Numbered from the stretch's first letter, positions 27,997 to 36,843 are shown. The stretch is DNA of 64,000 nucleotides from Microbacterium sp. MYb66 (GCF_002979435.1 NZ_PCOV01000001.1:1-64000); one strand, 5' to 3'. A program made the numbers and translations. Notes: generated from the sequence alone by a model not told the origin.

Positions 27997-29306
27997 CGAG
28001 AATCGGCGGCTCCTGGCAGAACTGGGGCCGCTCGGCCTCGGTGCGGCCCGTGCGCGTGGAGCGGCCGCGCAGCCCGGAGGGGGTGCAGCGCGCCGTGATC
28101 GCCGCGGTGAAGCAGGGACTCTCCGTGAAAGCGGTCGGCGCCGGACACAGCTTCACCGGAATCGCCGTCGCCCCGGGGGTCCTGCTGGAGCTCGACGATC
28201 TGCAGGGCCTCGTCTCCGCGGATGCCGCCACCGGACGGGTCACCCTCCTCGCGGGAACGCGACTGCACCGCATCCCCGGCCTGCTCGCGCCGTTCGGGCT
28301 CGCGATGGAGAACCTGGGCGACATCGATCGCCAGTCGATCTCCGGCGCCATCTCGACCGGCACGCACGGCACCGGTGCCGGATTCGGGGGACTCGCGACC
28401 CAGGTCGTGGGCGTCACGATGGTCACGGCGGCCGGAGACTTCCTCCGCATCGACGACGAGCACGAGAGCGATCTCCTGCCGGCCGTGGCACTCGGGCTCG
28501 GCGCCCTCGGCATCATCGTCGAGGTGACGCTCCAGTGCGTGCCCGCGTTCGTCATGCACGCGATCGACGAGCCCGTGCCCCTGGGCGACGTGCTCGCCAC
28601 CCTCGACGAACGGGTCGCCGCATCGGATCACTTCGAGTTCTACTGGTTCCCGCATACGGATGTGGCGCTGACCAAGCGTCAGACGCGCCTGCCGGAGTCG
28701 ACTGTGCGCAAGCCGCTCCCCGCGGTGGGGCGGTGGATCGACGAGACGCTGCTCTCGAACGGCGTGTACCGGGTCGTCTGCGCCGCGGGGCAGGCCGTCC
28801 CGGCGATCACCCCGTCCTTCAGTCGACTCGCGGTCAAGCTCACCGGGGATCGCGAGTACACCGAGCTCTCGCACCGGGTGCTCATCCAGAGCAGGACCGT
28901 GCGCTTCCGCGAGATGGAGTACGCGATCCCCGCGGAGAACGTCGTGGCGGCGTTCGAGGCGGTGCGCGCCCTCATCGACCGGCGCGGCTGGCGGATCGAG
29001 TTCCCGATCGAGGTTCGTTTCGCCGCAGCCGACGATCGCTGGCTGTCGACGGCGCATGGTCGCGCGAGCGCGTACATCGCGGTGCACCGCTACTGGCGTG
29101 CGGATCCGACCGAGTACTTCGAAGCGGTGGAGCAGATCATGCACGAGTTCGGGGGTCGGCCTCATTGGGGGAAACTCCACACGCTGACCGCGGAGACGCT
29201 GCGCGAACGCTATCCGCGATTCGATGACTTCGTGGCGCTGCGAGACCGGCTGGACCCGGAACGTCGATTCGGGAATCGCTATCTCGAAAGGGTCCTCGGC
29301 GCTTGA
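27993..29306 (+). CDS. FAD-linked oxidase, D-arabinono-1,4-lactone/L-gulonolactone oxidase-like
   Basis: The 437-residue protein has an FAD-binding type 4 domain in its N-terminal half, with VGAGHSFTGIA near residues 48-56. His52 is placed like the histidine that binds FAD covalently in gulonolactone oxidases. SISGAISTGTHGTGAGFGG follows near residue 110. The C-terminal half is the ALO domain, ending with GGRPHWGKLHTL and a short tail. Relatives oxidise aldonolactones or sugar alcohols such as xylitol. Translation is coupled to the aldolase-like gene upstream. Confidence 0.88.
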   Translation: MTRIGGSWQNWGRSASVRPVRVERPRSPEGVQRAVIAAVKQGLSVKAVGAGHSFTGIAVAPGVLLELDDLQGLVSADAATGRVTLLAGTRLHRIPGLLAPFGLAMENLGDIDRQSISGAISTGTHGTGAGFGGLATQVVGVTMVTAAGDFLRIDDEHESDLLPAVALGLGALGIIVEVTLQCVPAFVMHAIDEPVPLGDVLATLDERVAASDHFEFYWFPHTDVALTKRQTRLPESTVRKPLPAVGRWIDETLLSNGVYRVVCAAGQAVPAITPSFSRLAVKLTGDREYTELSHRVLIQSRTVRFREMEYAIPAENVVAAFEAVRALIDRRGWRIEFPIEVRFAAADDRWLSTAHGRASAYIAVHRYWRADPTEYFEAVEQIMHEFGGRPHWGKLHTLTAETLRERYPRFDDFVALRDRLDPERRFGNRYLERVLGA

Positions 29307-29359
29307 CGCGGGCACCGCGCCGGTCGCGCCATCCCCAGTCCACGTGCAGACAGCGCGTC

Positions 29360-29365
29360 TAGGAT
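29360..29365 (+). promoter_or_regulatory. lemA -10 element
   Basis: TAGGAT predicts a start near 29372 with a short leader containing GAGGAAGGG before ATG 29396. Confidence 0.5.
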
Positions 29366-29395
29366 GAGAGAAACACGAGGAAGGGTGGGCCTCTG

Positions 29396-29962
29396 ATGGA
29401 ATGGCTCGTGCCAGTACTGATCGTTGTCGGAGTGATCCTGCTCGTCGGCATCTATCTGTGGGCCACGTACAACTCGCTGGTGCAGCTGAACGTCCGCGTC
29501 GATGAGGCGTGGAGCGGCATCACCGTGCAGTTGAAGAGACGAGCCGACCTGATCCCCAACCTCATCGAGACGGTGAAGGGGTACGCCTCCCACGAGAAGG
29601 CCGTGTTCGAGAACGTCACCCGCGCGCGCGCCGAGACGCTGTCGGCCGGCGGTCCCGGCGAAGCGGGCATCGCCGAGGGCCACCTCCAGCAGGCTCTGCG
29701 CAGCCTCTTCGCGGTCGCCGAGGCCTATCCGCAGCTGCAGGCGAGCACGAACTTCCTCCAGGTGCAGCAGGCGCTGGTCGATACCGAAGACAAGATCCAG
29801 GCGGCCCGTCGGTTCTACAACGGCGGAGTGCGCGAGCTCAACACCAAGATCAAGGTGTTCCCGAACAACCTGTTCGCCAAGGGGCTCGGCTTCTCCGAGC
29901 GGGAGTTCTTCGAGGTCGCGGACAGCAGCGCGATCTCCGAGCCGCCGCGCGTGCAGTTCTGA
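29396..29962 (+). CDS. LemA family protein
   Basis: LemA proteins are small membrane-anchored proteins of uncertain role with a cytoplasmic or periplasmic helical bundle. The 188-residue product has one N-terminal membrane helix (residues 2-22), the conserved YNSLVQLNVRVDEAWSGITVQLKRRADLIPNLIETVKGYASHE.. stretch beginning near 24, and NGGVRELNTKIKVFPNNLFA near 142. It uses a normal ribosome binding site. No TPM-domain partner is adjacent, although such partners often accompany lemA. It ends 12 bases before the convergent gene. Confidence 0.93.
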   Translation: MEWLVPVLIVVGVILLVGIYLWATYNSLVQLNVRVDEAWSGITVQLKRRADLIPNLIETVKGYASHEKAVFENVTRARAETLSAGGPGEAGIAEGHLQQALRSLFAVAEAYPQLQASTNFLQVQQALVDTEDKIQAARRFYNGGVRELNTKIKVFPNNLFAKGLGFSEREFFEVADSSAISEPPRVQF

Positions 29963-29974
29963 CGCGACACGCCC

Positions 29975-30892
29975 TCACCAGGCGGTCAGCACCAGGCCTG
30001 TCCCAGTGAACGACACGGCACCGCGTACGCTCCACGACTCCGTCCGGTAAGTGGCTGTGCGCGCGGCGCCGTCTTGTCCGGTTCCGGTGACGGTCGCCAC
30101 CAGCACGCCTCCGTCGGCGGTGAAGCCGGTGCCCGCCAGGGCTATCGTCGGCAACTGTTCGACCCGGTAGCGGAACTCGGACGCGGCCCGGAACTCCGTG
30201 CCCCAGGGGATCGTGATGCCGCAGCCCTCGGGCGGTGCGGCGGCGGATGCCGTGCACCCCGCGAGGTGCTCGTCGAGCTGCTGCTGGGCCGCGGCGATCG
30301 CCTCAGGCAGGATCGAAGCCTCCACGGCGACCTCCGCGTCCTCGCCGGGGAGTACGGCCAGGGGACTCCGACCGTCGAGCAGGCCTGCGGGTGCCGCCGA
30401 CAGGGTGTACGCCGCGGGCAGCAGGGCTGTCTTCCGGCCTGCCGGCACGGTGGTCTCGCCGACGGCGACGAAGGAGCCGACCGTCGTGGTGGCGGTGACC
30501 GTGCCGAGCCCGGAGGCGTCCACGGTCCACCGTCCGTCGACGGGCACCAGCGACAACTCCGCCGCGTGCTCCTCCCCACCGAGACGGAAGGAGACCTCGA
30601 TGGTCGCCGTCGCGTCTCCTGCGCCGCCGGAATCGTCTGCGCTGACGGATGTGACCTCGGCATGTTCGAGATGGTCGGTGGCGCCGGCGAAAGCCTCGAG
30701 GGCCTCGGGCGATACGTCGACTCCCGTGGCCTCGACCGCGACGGGATCGCCGGCCTCGAGCGCACGCAGGTACCCGAGCGCGGCTTCTTCGGCGGTCGGC
30801 GTGCGTCCCGCGGACTGCCAGATCCACAGACCGGCGGCGACGGCCACGAGCCCGGCAGCACCGCCGATCAGCCACCATCGCCGCGTGCTCAT
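29975..30892 (-). CDS. Membrane-anchored protein of unknown function
   Basis: No family is recognised. The 305-residue protein starts with a membrane helix (WWLIGGAAGLVAVAAGLWIW) and then an extracytoplasmic region. Residues 33-130, beginning EEAALGYLRALEAGDP, look like an NTF2-like or DUF4878-type fold. The second half includes a cysteine pair (near residues 212 and 223) that could form a disulfide outside the cell. There is no lipobox. Its start overlaps the stop of the YcaQ-like gene upstream (ATGA), so the two are translated together. Confidence 0.75.
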   Translation of the reverse strand: MSTRRWWLIGGAAGLVAVAAGLWIWQSAGRTPTAEEAALGYLRALEAGDPVAVEATGVDVSPEALEAFAGATDHLEHAEVTSVSADDSGGAGDATATIEVSFRLGGEEHAAELSLVPVDGRWTVDASGLGTVTATTTVGSFVAVGETTVPAGRKTALLPAAYTLSAAPAGLLDGRSPLAVLPGEDAEVAVEASILPEAIAAAQQQLDEHLAGCTASAAAPPEGCGITIPWGTEFRAASEFRYRVEQLPTIALAGTGFTADGGVLVATVTGTGQDGAARTATYRTESWSVRGAVSFTGTGLVLTAW

Positions 30893-32148
30893 CGAGTGCC
30901 TTCCCTGGCGTGCACATGGCGCTGCACCGACGCGCCGGCCCCTGCCGTCAGAGCGCCGTGCAGAGCTGCGGTGGCATCACCCCACCCCGAGACCGAGACG
31001 TGCTCCAGGCCCTGCCAGGTGGCGGCGAGGGCCAGTTCCGCGGCGATCGGCTCGGCATCGCCGGGACGCGCCTGCGGCTCCCACCAGGCGGACTGCACCT
31101 GAAGCGTGGATCGAGCCCGGTCGGCCTTGAGGTCGACCCGGGCGACGATGCGGTCGCCGACGAGGACGGGAAGCGAATAGTAGCCGTATCGACGCTTCTC
31201 GGCGGGCACGTAGATCTCGATGCGGTAGTCGAGGTCGAACGCTCGGAGCGCTCGCTCCCGGAACCACACCACGGGATCGAACGGTGTCAGCACCGCGGCC
31301 GCGTCGACCCGGCGCGGGAGGATCGCATCCCGGTGCCTCCAGGCCGGGAGAGGGCGCCCGCCGCGTTCCCACCCGCGCACCTGCACCGGATGGAGCTCGC
31401 CGGCATCGACGAGTTCCGCGATCGAGCGGGCGACGGCGGCCCGATCGCGGATCCGGTAGTAGTCGGCGAGGTCGGACTGCGTCGCGACTGCGCTCGACCG
31501 TGCCGCGCGGCGCGTCAGCTCGAGGATCGCGTCGGCGCGGGAGATCTCCTGCGACCGGATGCCCGCGGGGATGACGTGCTCGGCCAGCGCATACGTGCGT
31601 TCGAACCCTCGGCGTCCGCTCACGGCGACGTCGCCCGTGCGCCAGAGATGCTCGAGGGCGAGCTTCACCTCGTCCCAGTCCCACCAGGTGCCGCGTTCCC
31701 GGGGCGCATCGGCGCGGAGGTCGGCGGGGCGAAGAGGGCCGCGAGCACGCAACTCGTCCTGCACCCATTGCACCGTACGCGCGTTGCTGCTCATCCAGGA
31801 GTCCTCGTCGGCCCACCGTCGACGGAAGTCCTCCATCCGGAATCGCCAGAGCGGCCAGTCCTCGATCGGGATGAAGGTGGCCTCATGCGCGAGGTACTCC
31901 ACATAGTGCGTCGTGCGGGAGAGGAAGACGCGGTCGAGCAGGGCGGGCTCGTACGCGCCGAGCCGGGAGAAGAGCGGCAGATAGTGCGAGCGGGCGAACA
32001 CGTTCACCGAGTCGATCTGGAGCACGCCGAGCCGGTCCATCACCCGGTGCACGTGTCGTCCCGAGACGGCGGCGGGCCGTGCACGGGTGAACCCCTGGGC
32101 GGCCAGCGCGATGCGGCGTGCCTGGGCGGCGCTGAGGGTGTCGATCAC
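30889..32148 (-). CDS. YcaQ-like winged-helix DNA glycosylase
   Basis: The 419-residue protein belongs to the HTH_42 (AlkZ/YcaQ) superfamily, which removes bulky or crosslinked bases from DNA. The pattern LGVLQIDSVNVFARSHYLPLFSRLG near residue 40 contains QxD, the catalytic motif I associate with the YcaQ-like branch (AlkZ has QxQ). Tandem winged-helix segments follow. GTG 32148 is chosen because it lies six bases after TACGCT and gives the family N-terminus (IDTLSAAQARRIALAAQGF); the longer open frame to 32352 runs into the divergent gene. Confidence 0.88.
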   Translation of the reverse strand: MIDTLSAAQARRIALAAQGFTRARPAAVSGRHVHRVMDRLGVLQIDSVNVFARSHYLPLFSRLGAYEPALLDRVFLSRTTHYVEYLAHEATFIPIEDWPLWRFRMEDFRRRWADEDSWMSSNARTVQWVQDELRARGPLRPADLRADAPRERGTWWDWDEVKLALEHLWRTGDVAVSGRRGFERTYALAEHVIPAGIRSQEISRADAILELTRRAARSSAVATQSDLADYYRIRDRAAVARSIAELVDAGELHPVQVRGWERGGRPLPAWRHRDAILPRRVDAAAVLTPFDPVVWFRERALRAFDLDYRIEIYVPAEKRRYGYYSLPVLVGDRIVARVDLKADRARSTLQVQSAWWEPQARPGDAEPIAAELALAATWQGLEHVSVSGWGDATAALHGALTAGAGASVQRHVHAREGTR

Positions 32149-32160
32149 GTCGTCAGCGTA
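32149..32160 (-). promoter_or_regulatory. -10 element of YcaQ-like gene, leaderless
   Basis: TACGCT on the minus strand at 32160-32155 lies six bases before GTG 32148 and decides the start. Confidence 0.6.
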
Positions 32161-32224
32161 TCGCCGTGCGCCGACATCGAAACTCCGGGATCGAAGATGC
32201 GTCGAACGGCATACGGCATGACCG

Positions 32225-32236
32225 TAGACTTGGGCG
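32225..32236 (+). promoter_or_regulatory. -10 element of AI-2E transporter gene, leaderless
   Basis: TAGACT at 32225-32230 is followed by six bases and ATG 32237. Confidence 0.6.
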
Positions 32237-33433
32237 ATGAGCGAGGACCAGCGCCCCCGGCTGCGAGATCTTTTCCGTCCGCGCCCGGTCTCCACAGACC
32301 GCACCGTGACGACCGACGCGGACGAGGCGGTGCCCTTGCCCCTGCGGATCACGGCCAGCTACGCCTGGCGACTGCTGATCATCGCCGCGGCGATCGGCGT
32401 CTTCATCTGGCTGGTGATGCTCCTCAAGCTCCTGGTGATTCCGCTCATGGTCGGCATCCTCATCACCGCCCTCCTCTGGCCGGCGTTCTCCTGGATGCTG
32501 CGCCGCGGCCTCCCGCGCTGGCTGGCGATCGCGATCGCGTTGATCGGGACCGCCGCCATCGTCACGGGACTCATGTGGCTCGTGGTCTGGCAGGTGCGCG
32601 CCCAGCTCCCCGACGTGCAGCAGCGCTCGACCGAGGCGTTCGACCAGTTCCAGGTCTGGCTGCACGAAGGACCGCTGAGCCTTTCCGACACGCAGATCGC
32701 CGACTATCTGCAGCAGGGGCTCGACTTCCTCAACGAGCAGACGCAGGCGCTCTGGACCGGCGCCCTGGCCATCGGCACGACCGTGGGCCATGTCGCCACC
32801 GGTGCTCTGCTGTCGCTCTTCATCCTCATCTGCCTGCTCGCCGACGGCGCCGGCATCTGGCGGTGGACCCTCAAGATGTTCCCGCGCAAGTCGCGGCCGG
32901 CCGTCGACGGAGCCGCGCGCAACGGCTGGACGACGATCGTGAACTACGCCAGGACGCAGATGTTCGTGGCGACCATCGACGCCATCGGCATCGGCCTCGG
33001 GGCCTTCCTGCTCCAGGTGCCGCTGGCCCTCCCGGTCGCCGTGCTGGTGTTCCTCGGATCCTTCATCCCGATCGTGGGTGCGGTCGTCACGGGCGCTGTC
33101 GCCGTGTTCCTCGCCCTCGTCTACAACGGCCCGTGGATCGCGCTGTGGATGCTCGTGGTCGTGCTGGCCGTCCAGCAGATCGAGGGCCACATCCTGCAGC
33201 CGATCCTGATGGGCTCGGCGGTCAAGGTCCATCCTCTGGCCGTCGTCCTCGTCGTGGCCGGTGGCGCGATGATCGCCGGCATCCCGGGAGCCCTCTTCGC
33301 GGTTCCGTTGGCGGCCTTCGTCAACGTCGCGGCCGTGACCATCAGCTCTGGTTCCTGGCGCACCGGCGTCGGACCGAGCGGAGACCTTATCTGGAGCACA
33401 GTTCCGCGCGAGCGGAGACGGAGGAATCGATGA
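32237..33433 (+). CDS. AI-2E family transporter (PerM/TqsA-like)
   Basis: This 398-residue polytopic membrane protein belongs to the AI-2E transporter family. Early helices (LLIIAAAIGVFIWLVMLLKLLVIPL), a long soluble loop at about 110-170, and the family motif FLGSFIPIVGAVVTGAVAVFLAL near residue 275 with GHILQPILMGSAVKVHPL are present. Members include the AI-2 exporter TqsA and Na+/H+ antiporters; the substrate here is open. Its stop overlaps the start of ilvA (ATGA), an unusual partner. Confidence 0.9.
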   Translation: MSEDQRPRLRDLFRPRPVSTDRTVTTDADEAVPLPLRITASYAWRLLIIAAAIGVFIWLVMLLKLLVIPLMVGILITALLWPAFSWMLRRGLPRWLAIAIALIGTAAIVTGLMWLVVWQVRAQLPDVQQRSTEAFDQFQVWLHEGPLSLSDTQIADYLQQGLDFLNEQTQALWTGALAIGTTVGHVATGALLSLFILICLLADGAGIWRWTLKMFPRKSRPAVDGAARNGWTTIVNYARTQMFVATIDAIGIGLGAFLLQVPLALPVAVLVFLGSFIPIVGAVVTGAVAVFLALVYNGPWIALWMLVVVLAVQQIEGHILQPILMGSAVKVHPLAVVLVVAGGAMIAGIPGALFAVPLAAFVNVAAVTISSGSWRTGVGPSGDLIWSTVPRERRRRNR

Positions 33434-34659
33434 GCGCAGTCCCCAGCCTGACCGAGTTCGAGCAAGCAGCTCAGAGTCTGGCTGAGGTGATCTCGCACAC
33501 GCCGACGCTGCCGTCGCGGGCCCTCTCCGACATTCTCGGCGCCCCCGTCCTGCTGAAGATGGAGAACCTTCAGCGCACGGGGTCGTTCAAGATCCGCGGT
33601 GCGGCCTACCGGCTCTCACGGCTGAGTGCCGAGGAGCGCTCGCGCGGGGTCGTCGCCGCTTCCGCGGGAAACCATGCCCAGGGCGTGGCCCTCGCCGCAC
33701 AGGCGCTCGGCATCCCCGCCACGATCTTCATGCCCCTGGGCGTGCCGGTGCCGAAGCTGCTCGCCACGCGGGGCTACGGAGCCGAGGTCGTGCTGGAGGG
33801 GGAGACGGTGGCGACGTCGCTGCGTCTCGCCGCCGAGTTCTCGGAGCGCACCGGCGCCATGCTGATCCACCCCTTCGATCACCGTGATGTCGTGATCGGG
33901 CAGGGCACGCTCGGGCTCGAGCTGCTCGAGGATGCGCCCGAGGTCGACACCGTGGTCCTCGGCATCGGCGGCGGGGGCCTCATCGCCGGCGTCGCCGCGG
34001 CTGTGAAGGCGCGAGCGGCCGAGCTCGGCCGCACGGTCCGCATCATCGGCGTGCAGGCGGAGAACGCCGCCGCGATGCCGCCGTCGCTGGCGGCCGGCGA
34101 GCCGGTGGACATCGTCACGCGTCCGACGATCGCCGACGGCATCCTGGTCGCGCGTCCCGGCGCCATCCCGTTCGACATCATCAAAGACCTCGTGGACGAG
34201 GTGGTCACGGTGTCCGACGACGACCTGGCCCGAGCCATCCTCATCCTGCTGGAGCAGGCGAAGGTCGTGGTCGAGCCTGCGGGCGCGGCCGGCGTCGCCG
34301 CGATCCTCGCGGGCAAGGTGTCCGCGACGGGCACCACGATGGCCGTGCTCTCGGGCGGCAACATCGATCCGCTCCTCCTGCAGCGCGTCGTCTCGCACGG
34401 CCTCGCGGCGTCCGGCCGCTACCTCACGATCCGCATCCCGCTTCCCGACCGCCCGGGACAGCTCGCCCGAGTCTCCGAGCTCGTCGCCGAGGCGGGTGCG
34501 AACGTCATCGAGGCGATGCACACCCGTCACGGTCACGGACTGCAGATCAGTGACGTGATCCTCGAACTCAGTGTCGAGACGCGCGGCCCCGAGCATTCGG
34601 AGCACACGCTGGACACACTGCGCCGGGCAGGCTTCGCGCCCATCCTCGTCCCCGACTGA
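33430..34659 (+). CDS. ilvA: Threonine ammonia-lyase with ACT domain
   Basis: The enzyme deaminates threonine to 2-oxobutanoate, the first step to isoleucine. The 409-residue protein has PLP lysine Lys54 in RTGSFKIRGAAYR, the phosphate-binding GIGGGGLIAGVAAAV near residue 177, and a single C-terminal ACT domain (YLTIRIPLPDRPGQLARVSE) that probably binds an effector. The length fits the short form common in actinobacteria rather than the two-ACT E. coli IlvA. ATG 33430 overlaps the AI-2E stop. A strong terminator follows. Confidence 0.93.
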   Translation: MSAVPSLTEFEQAAQSLAEVISHTPTLPSRALSDILGAPVLLKMENLQRTGSFKIRGAAYRLSRLSAEERSRGVVAASAGNHAQGVALAAQALGIPATIFMPLGVPVPKLLATRGYGAEVVLEGETVATSLRLAAEFSERTGAMLIHPFDHRDVVIGQGTLGLELLEDAPEVDTVVLGIGGGGLIAGVAAAVKARAAELGRTVRIIGVQAENAAAMPPSLAAGEPVDIVTRPTIADGILVARPGAIPFDIIKDLVDEVVTVSDDDLARAILILLEQAKVVVEPAGAAGVAAILAGKVSATGTTMAVLSGGNIDPLLLQRVVSHGLAASGRYLTIRIPLPDRPGQLARVSELVAEAGANVIEAMHTRHGHGLQISDVILELSVETRGPEHSEHTLDTLRRAGFAPILVPD

Positions 34660-34682
34660 ACCGAGCACCCCTCTCACGCGAA

Positions 34683-34716
34683 AGCGCCCCGGCATCCTCG
34701 AGGATGCCGGGGCGCT
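34683..34716. terminator. Bidirectional terminator between ilvA and greA
   Basis: A perfect 17-base inverted repeat (AGCGCCCCGGCATCCTC and its complement) with no spare loop bases lies between convergent stops and is followed by TCTC. Confidence 0.85.
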
Positions 34717-34733
34717 CTCACGTCGTGAGCGGT

Positions 34734-35222
34734 TCAGCCGGTGTATGTCTCGACGTTCACGATCTCGACGCTGATCGATCGTCCGTTCGGAGCCTCGTAG
34801 GCGGCCTTCTCGCCGACCTTGAGGCCGAGGATGGCCTGGCCGAGCGGGCTGGCTTCGCTGTACACGTCGAGGTCGCTGCCGGCGGCGATCTCGCGGCTGC
34901 CGAGGAGGAAGACCTCTTCGCCACCGGCGACGAGCGCGGTGACCACGGTGCCGGGCTCGACGATCCCGCGGCTGGCGGGAGCCTCGCCGACCTTGGCGGT
35001 CTTCAGCAGGCCCTCGAGCGTGCGGATGCGGGCCTCCTGCTTGCCCTGCTCATCCTTCGCCGCGTGGTATCCGCCGTTCTCCTTGAGGTCGCCCTCTTCG
35101 CGAGCCGCTTCGATGCGCTTGGCGATCTCGTCGCGGCCGAACGTGGACAGGTGCTCCAACTCGGCGACGAGCCGGTCATACGCTTCCTGCGTGAGGAAGG
35201 GAACCTGAGCATCGGTGGACAT
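34734..35222 (-). CDS. greA: Transcription elongation factor GreA
   Basis: GreA rescues backtracked RNA polymerase by stimulating transcript cleavage. The 162-residue protein has the N-terminal coiled coil (FLTQEAYDRLVAELEHLS to GDLKENGGYHAAKDEQ) with the acidic tip, and the C-terminal FKBP-like domain with YSEASPLGQAILGLKVGEKAAYEAPNG. ATG 35222 is preceded by AAGGAG on the minus strand. DUF4307 lies upstream as in mycobacteria. Confidence 0.96.
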   Translation of the reverse strand: MSTDAQVPFLTQEAYDRLVAELEHLSTFGRDEIAKRIEAAREEGDLKENGGYHAAKDEQGKQEARIRTLEGLLKTAKVGEAPASRGIVEPGTVVTALVAGGEEVFLLGSREIAAGSDLDVYSEASPLGQAILGLKVGEKAAYEAPNGRSISVEIVNVETYTG

Positions 35223-35275
35223 GACGAAGCTCCTTCTTTCGGGATCCCTCCGGCATGCTGCGGGGGATATGCCAA

Positions 35276-35302
35276 GACGCCCCGGCACGGTGCCGGGGCG
35301 TC
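35276..35302. terminator. Terminator after DUF4307 gene
   Basis: GACGCCCCGGCAC and its complement form a GC-rich hairpin; on the minus strand TCTTGG follows. It separates the DUF4307 gene from greA. Confidence 0.75.
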
Positions 35303-35320
35303 GTCTTGTCTGGCACGAGT

Positions 35321-35707
35321 CTAGGCGACCCAGCAGGTGTTCACCAAACCTGTGGTGGCCGCGGCGACCGTTGGGATGCTGACCGAACGAGCCTGCGAGT
35401 GGCTGTCTCCCGCCGCTATCTCGACGATCTTCCAGCCGACGACGCCGAACTCCTCGTCGAGTGCTTCGAGTGCGCACACGACGTCTCTGCCCTGCACACC
35501 GGTGACCTGGAAGCTGACGTTCACGGAGTGCTCGTCGACGAGCTCGAAGCCCAGATCGTCGGCGTCGACGGATGACATCGACTGCGCGACCGTCATCCAG
35601 CTGAAGGCTCCGACGATGAGCAGCGCGATCGCGCCGCCGATGATCCACGGCATCCGCCGCCGTCGGGTTCGGCCATAGCGTTCGTCGAGCTCTTGTGCGG
35701 TCGTCAC
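35321..35707 (-). CDS. DUF4307 membrane protein
   Basis: The 128-residue protein matches the actinobacterial DUF4307 family. A basic N-terminus (RYGRTRRRRMPW) leads to one membrane helix (IIGGAIALLIVGAFSWMTV, about residues 21-40), then a small extracytoplasmic beta domain with cysteines at about 79 and 125 that may pair. Function is unknown. In mycobacteria the family sits between greA and mca; here greA is present but mca is not. Confidence 0.88.
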   Translation of the reverse strand: MTTAQELDERYGRTRRRRMPWIIGGAIALLIVGAFSWMTVAQSMSSVDADDLGFELVDEHSVNVSFQVTGVQGRDVVCALEALDEEFGVVGWKIVEIAAGDSHSQARSVSIPTVAAATTGLVNTCWVA

Positions 35708-35774
35708 AGGTGGGTCTTCCGGTCGTTAGGCTGGTGTTACCAGGTTATGCGACCTGCGTACGAAAGGCCGATTC

Positions 35775-36068
35775 ATGCTCTCTCTGTCCGACACTCCGAT
35801 GCCGACGCCCAGCATGACCGTCGATCCGGTGTCGGTCACCCCGGGGTTCGTCGGCTTCGCCGTGATCGTGGTCATCGTGATCGCGGTGATCCTGTTGATC
35901 TGGGACATGAACCGCCGCATCCGCCGTGTCCGGTACCGCGAAGAGGTGCGCGAAGAGCTCGACGCCGAAGAGGCCGCACTCGCCGCGGAGGAGTCGGCCG
36001 CGCCGGCCACGCCGGAGTCCGACGACTCGAGCACGCGCGACGCCGACGACGAGCCGCCCACGCGCTGA
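35775..36068 (+). CDS. Small single-helix membrane protein (Rv1083-like by position)
   Basis: The 97-residue protein has one membrane helix (VGFAVIVVIVIAVILLIWDM, about residues 31-50), a basic stretch RRIRRVRYREEVREEL and an acidic Ala/Glu-rich tail. The position next to DUF4307, TrhA and uppS matches the small protein Rv1083 of mycobacteria, which normally follows mca. No function is known. ATG 35775 is the only sensible start; GAAAGG lies upstream. Confidence 0.78.
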   Translation: MLSLSDTPMPTPSMTVDPVSVTPGFVGFAVIVVIVIAVILLIWDMNRRIRRVRYREEVREELDAEEAALAAEESAAPATPESDDSSTRDADDEPPTR

Positions 36069-36099
36069 CCGCCGCGCATCGGAAGCACCGCGACGCGCG

Positions 36100-36831
36100 T
36101 TACGGCGCGCCCAGGGACGGCGACAGCGGCGCCAGAGCGATGAGCAGGCACGCGGCCCAGTGGCACAGGAACGCGAGCACCGTGCACACGTGGAAGATCT
36201 CGTGGAAGCCGAAGTGGCCGGGCCAGGGGTTCGGCTTCTTGAGCGCGTAGACGATCGCTCCTCCCGTGTAGAGGAGGCCACCCACGATCACCAGCACCAT
36301 CATCGCGAAGTTCGCCTTCGTCAGATCGACGATGTACATCACGGCGACCCAGCCGAGAAGCAGGTACAGCGCGACGTACAGCCAGCGCGGGGCGTGGATC
36401 CAGAACACGCGGAAGAGGATTCCGACCAGCGTCGCTCCCCAGACCAGGCAGAGGAGCAGCAGTCCCTTCTCCGGCGGGAGCGCCAGGACGGCCAGGGGAG
36501 TGTACGTGCCGGCGATGAGCAGCAGGATGTTGGCGTGATCGATGCGCTTGAGCAGCACTCGCACCTTCGGCTGCCAATCGAAGCGATGGTAGAGGGCGGA
36601 GTTGCCGAAGAGCAGCATCGACGTGAGCATGAAGACAGCGGAAGCCCATTTCGCGGCGGCGCCGTCGGCGGCGAAGATCAGGACGATGCCCGCGACGATC
36701 GCCACCGGGAACGTGCCGGCGTGGATCCATCCTCGCCAGGTCGGCTTGATGTCGACCGCCGCATCGACGTCCGCGGCTTCCAGGAGGGGCAGCTGGGGGA
36801 CGTCGGGGCCGGAGGGCTCGGGAGTGCTCAC
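36100..36831 (-). CDS. TrhA/hemolysin III family membrane protein
   Basis: The 243-residue polytopic membrane protein belongs to the hemolysin III (TrhA, PAQR-like) family. Seven hydrophobic helices follow WRGWIHAGTFPVAIVAG; LYHRFDWQPKVRVLLKRIDHANIL and FGFHEIFHVCTVLAFLCHW carry the conserved histidines that may bind zinc. Known members affect membrane energetics or lipid homeostasis; haemolysis is doubtful. GTG 36831 lies six bases after TAGAGT on the minus strand. The gene is divergent from uppS. Confidence 0.92.
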   Translation of the reverse strand: MSTPEPSGPDVPQLPLLEAADVDAAVDIKPTWRGWIHAGTFPVAIVAGIVLIFAADGAAAKWASAVFMLTSMLLFGNSALYHRFDWQPKVRVLLKRIDHANILLLIAGTYTPLAVLALPPEKGLLLLCLVWGATLVGILFRVFWIHAPRWLYVALYLLLGWVAVMYIVDLTKANFAMMVLVIVGGLLYTGGAIVYALKKPNPWPGHFGFHEIFHVCTVLAFLCHWAACLLIALAPLSPSLGAP

Positions 36832-36843
36832 GTGCTCACTCTA
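36832..36843 (-). promoter_or_regulatory. -10 element of TrhA gene, leaderless
   Basis: TAGAGT on the minus strand at 36843-36838 precedes GTG 36831 by six bases. Confidence 0.6.

Noticed and set aside
30910-34659. A single 1249-codon open frame
   Set aside because: Only the last 409 codons code for a protein (ilvA); the rest runs antisense to the YcaQ-like gene and out of frame with the AI-2E transporter.
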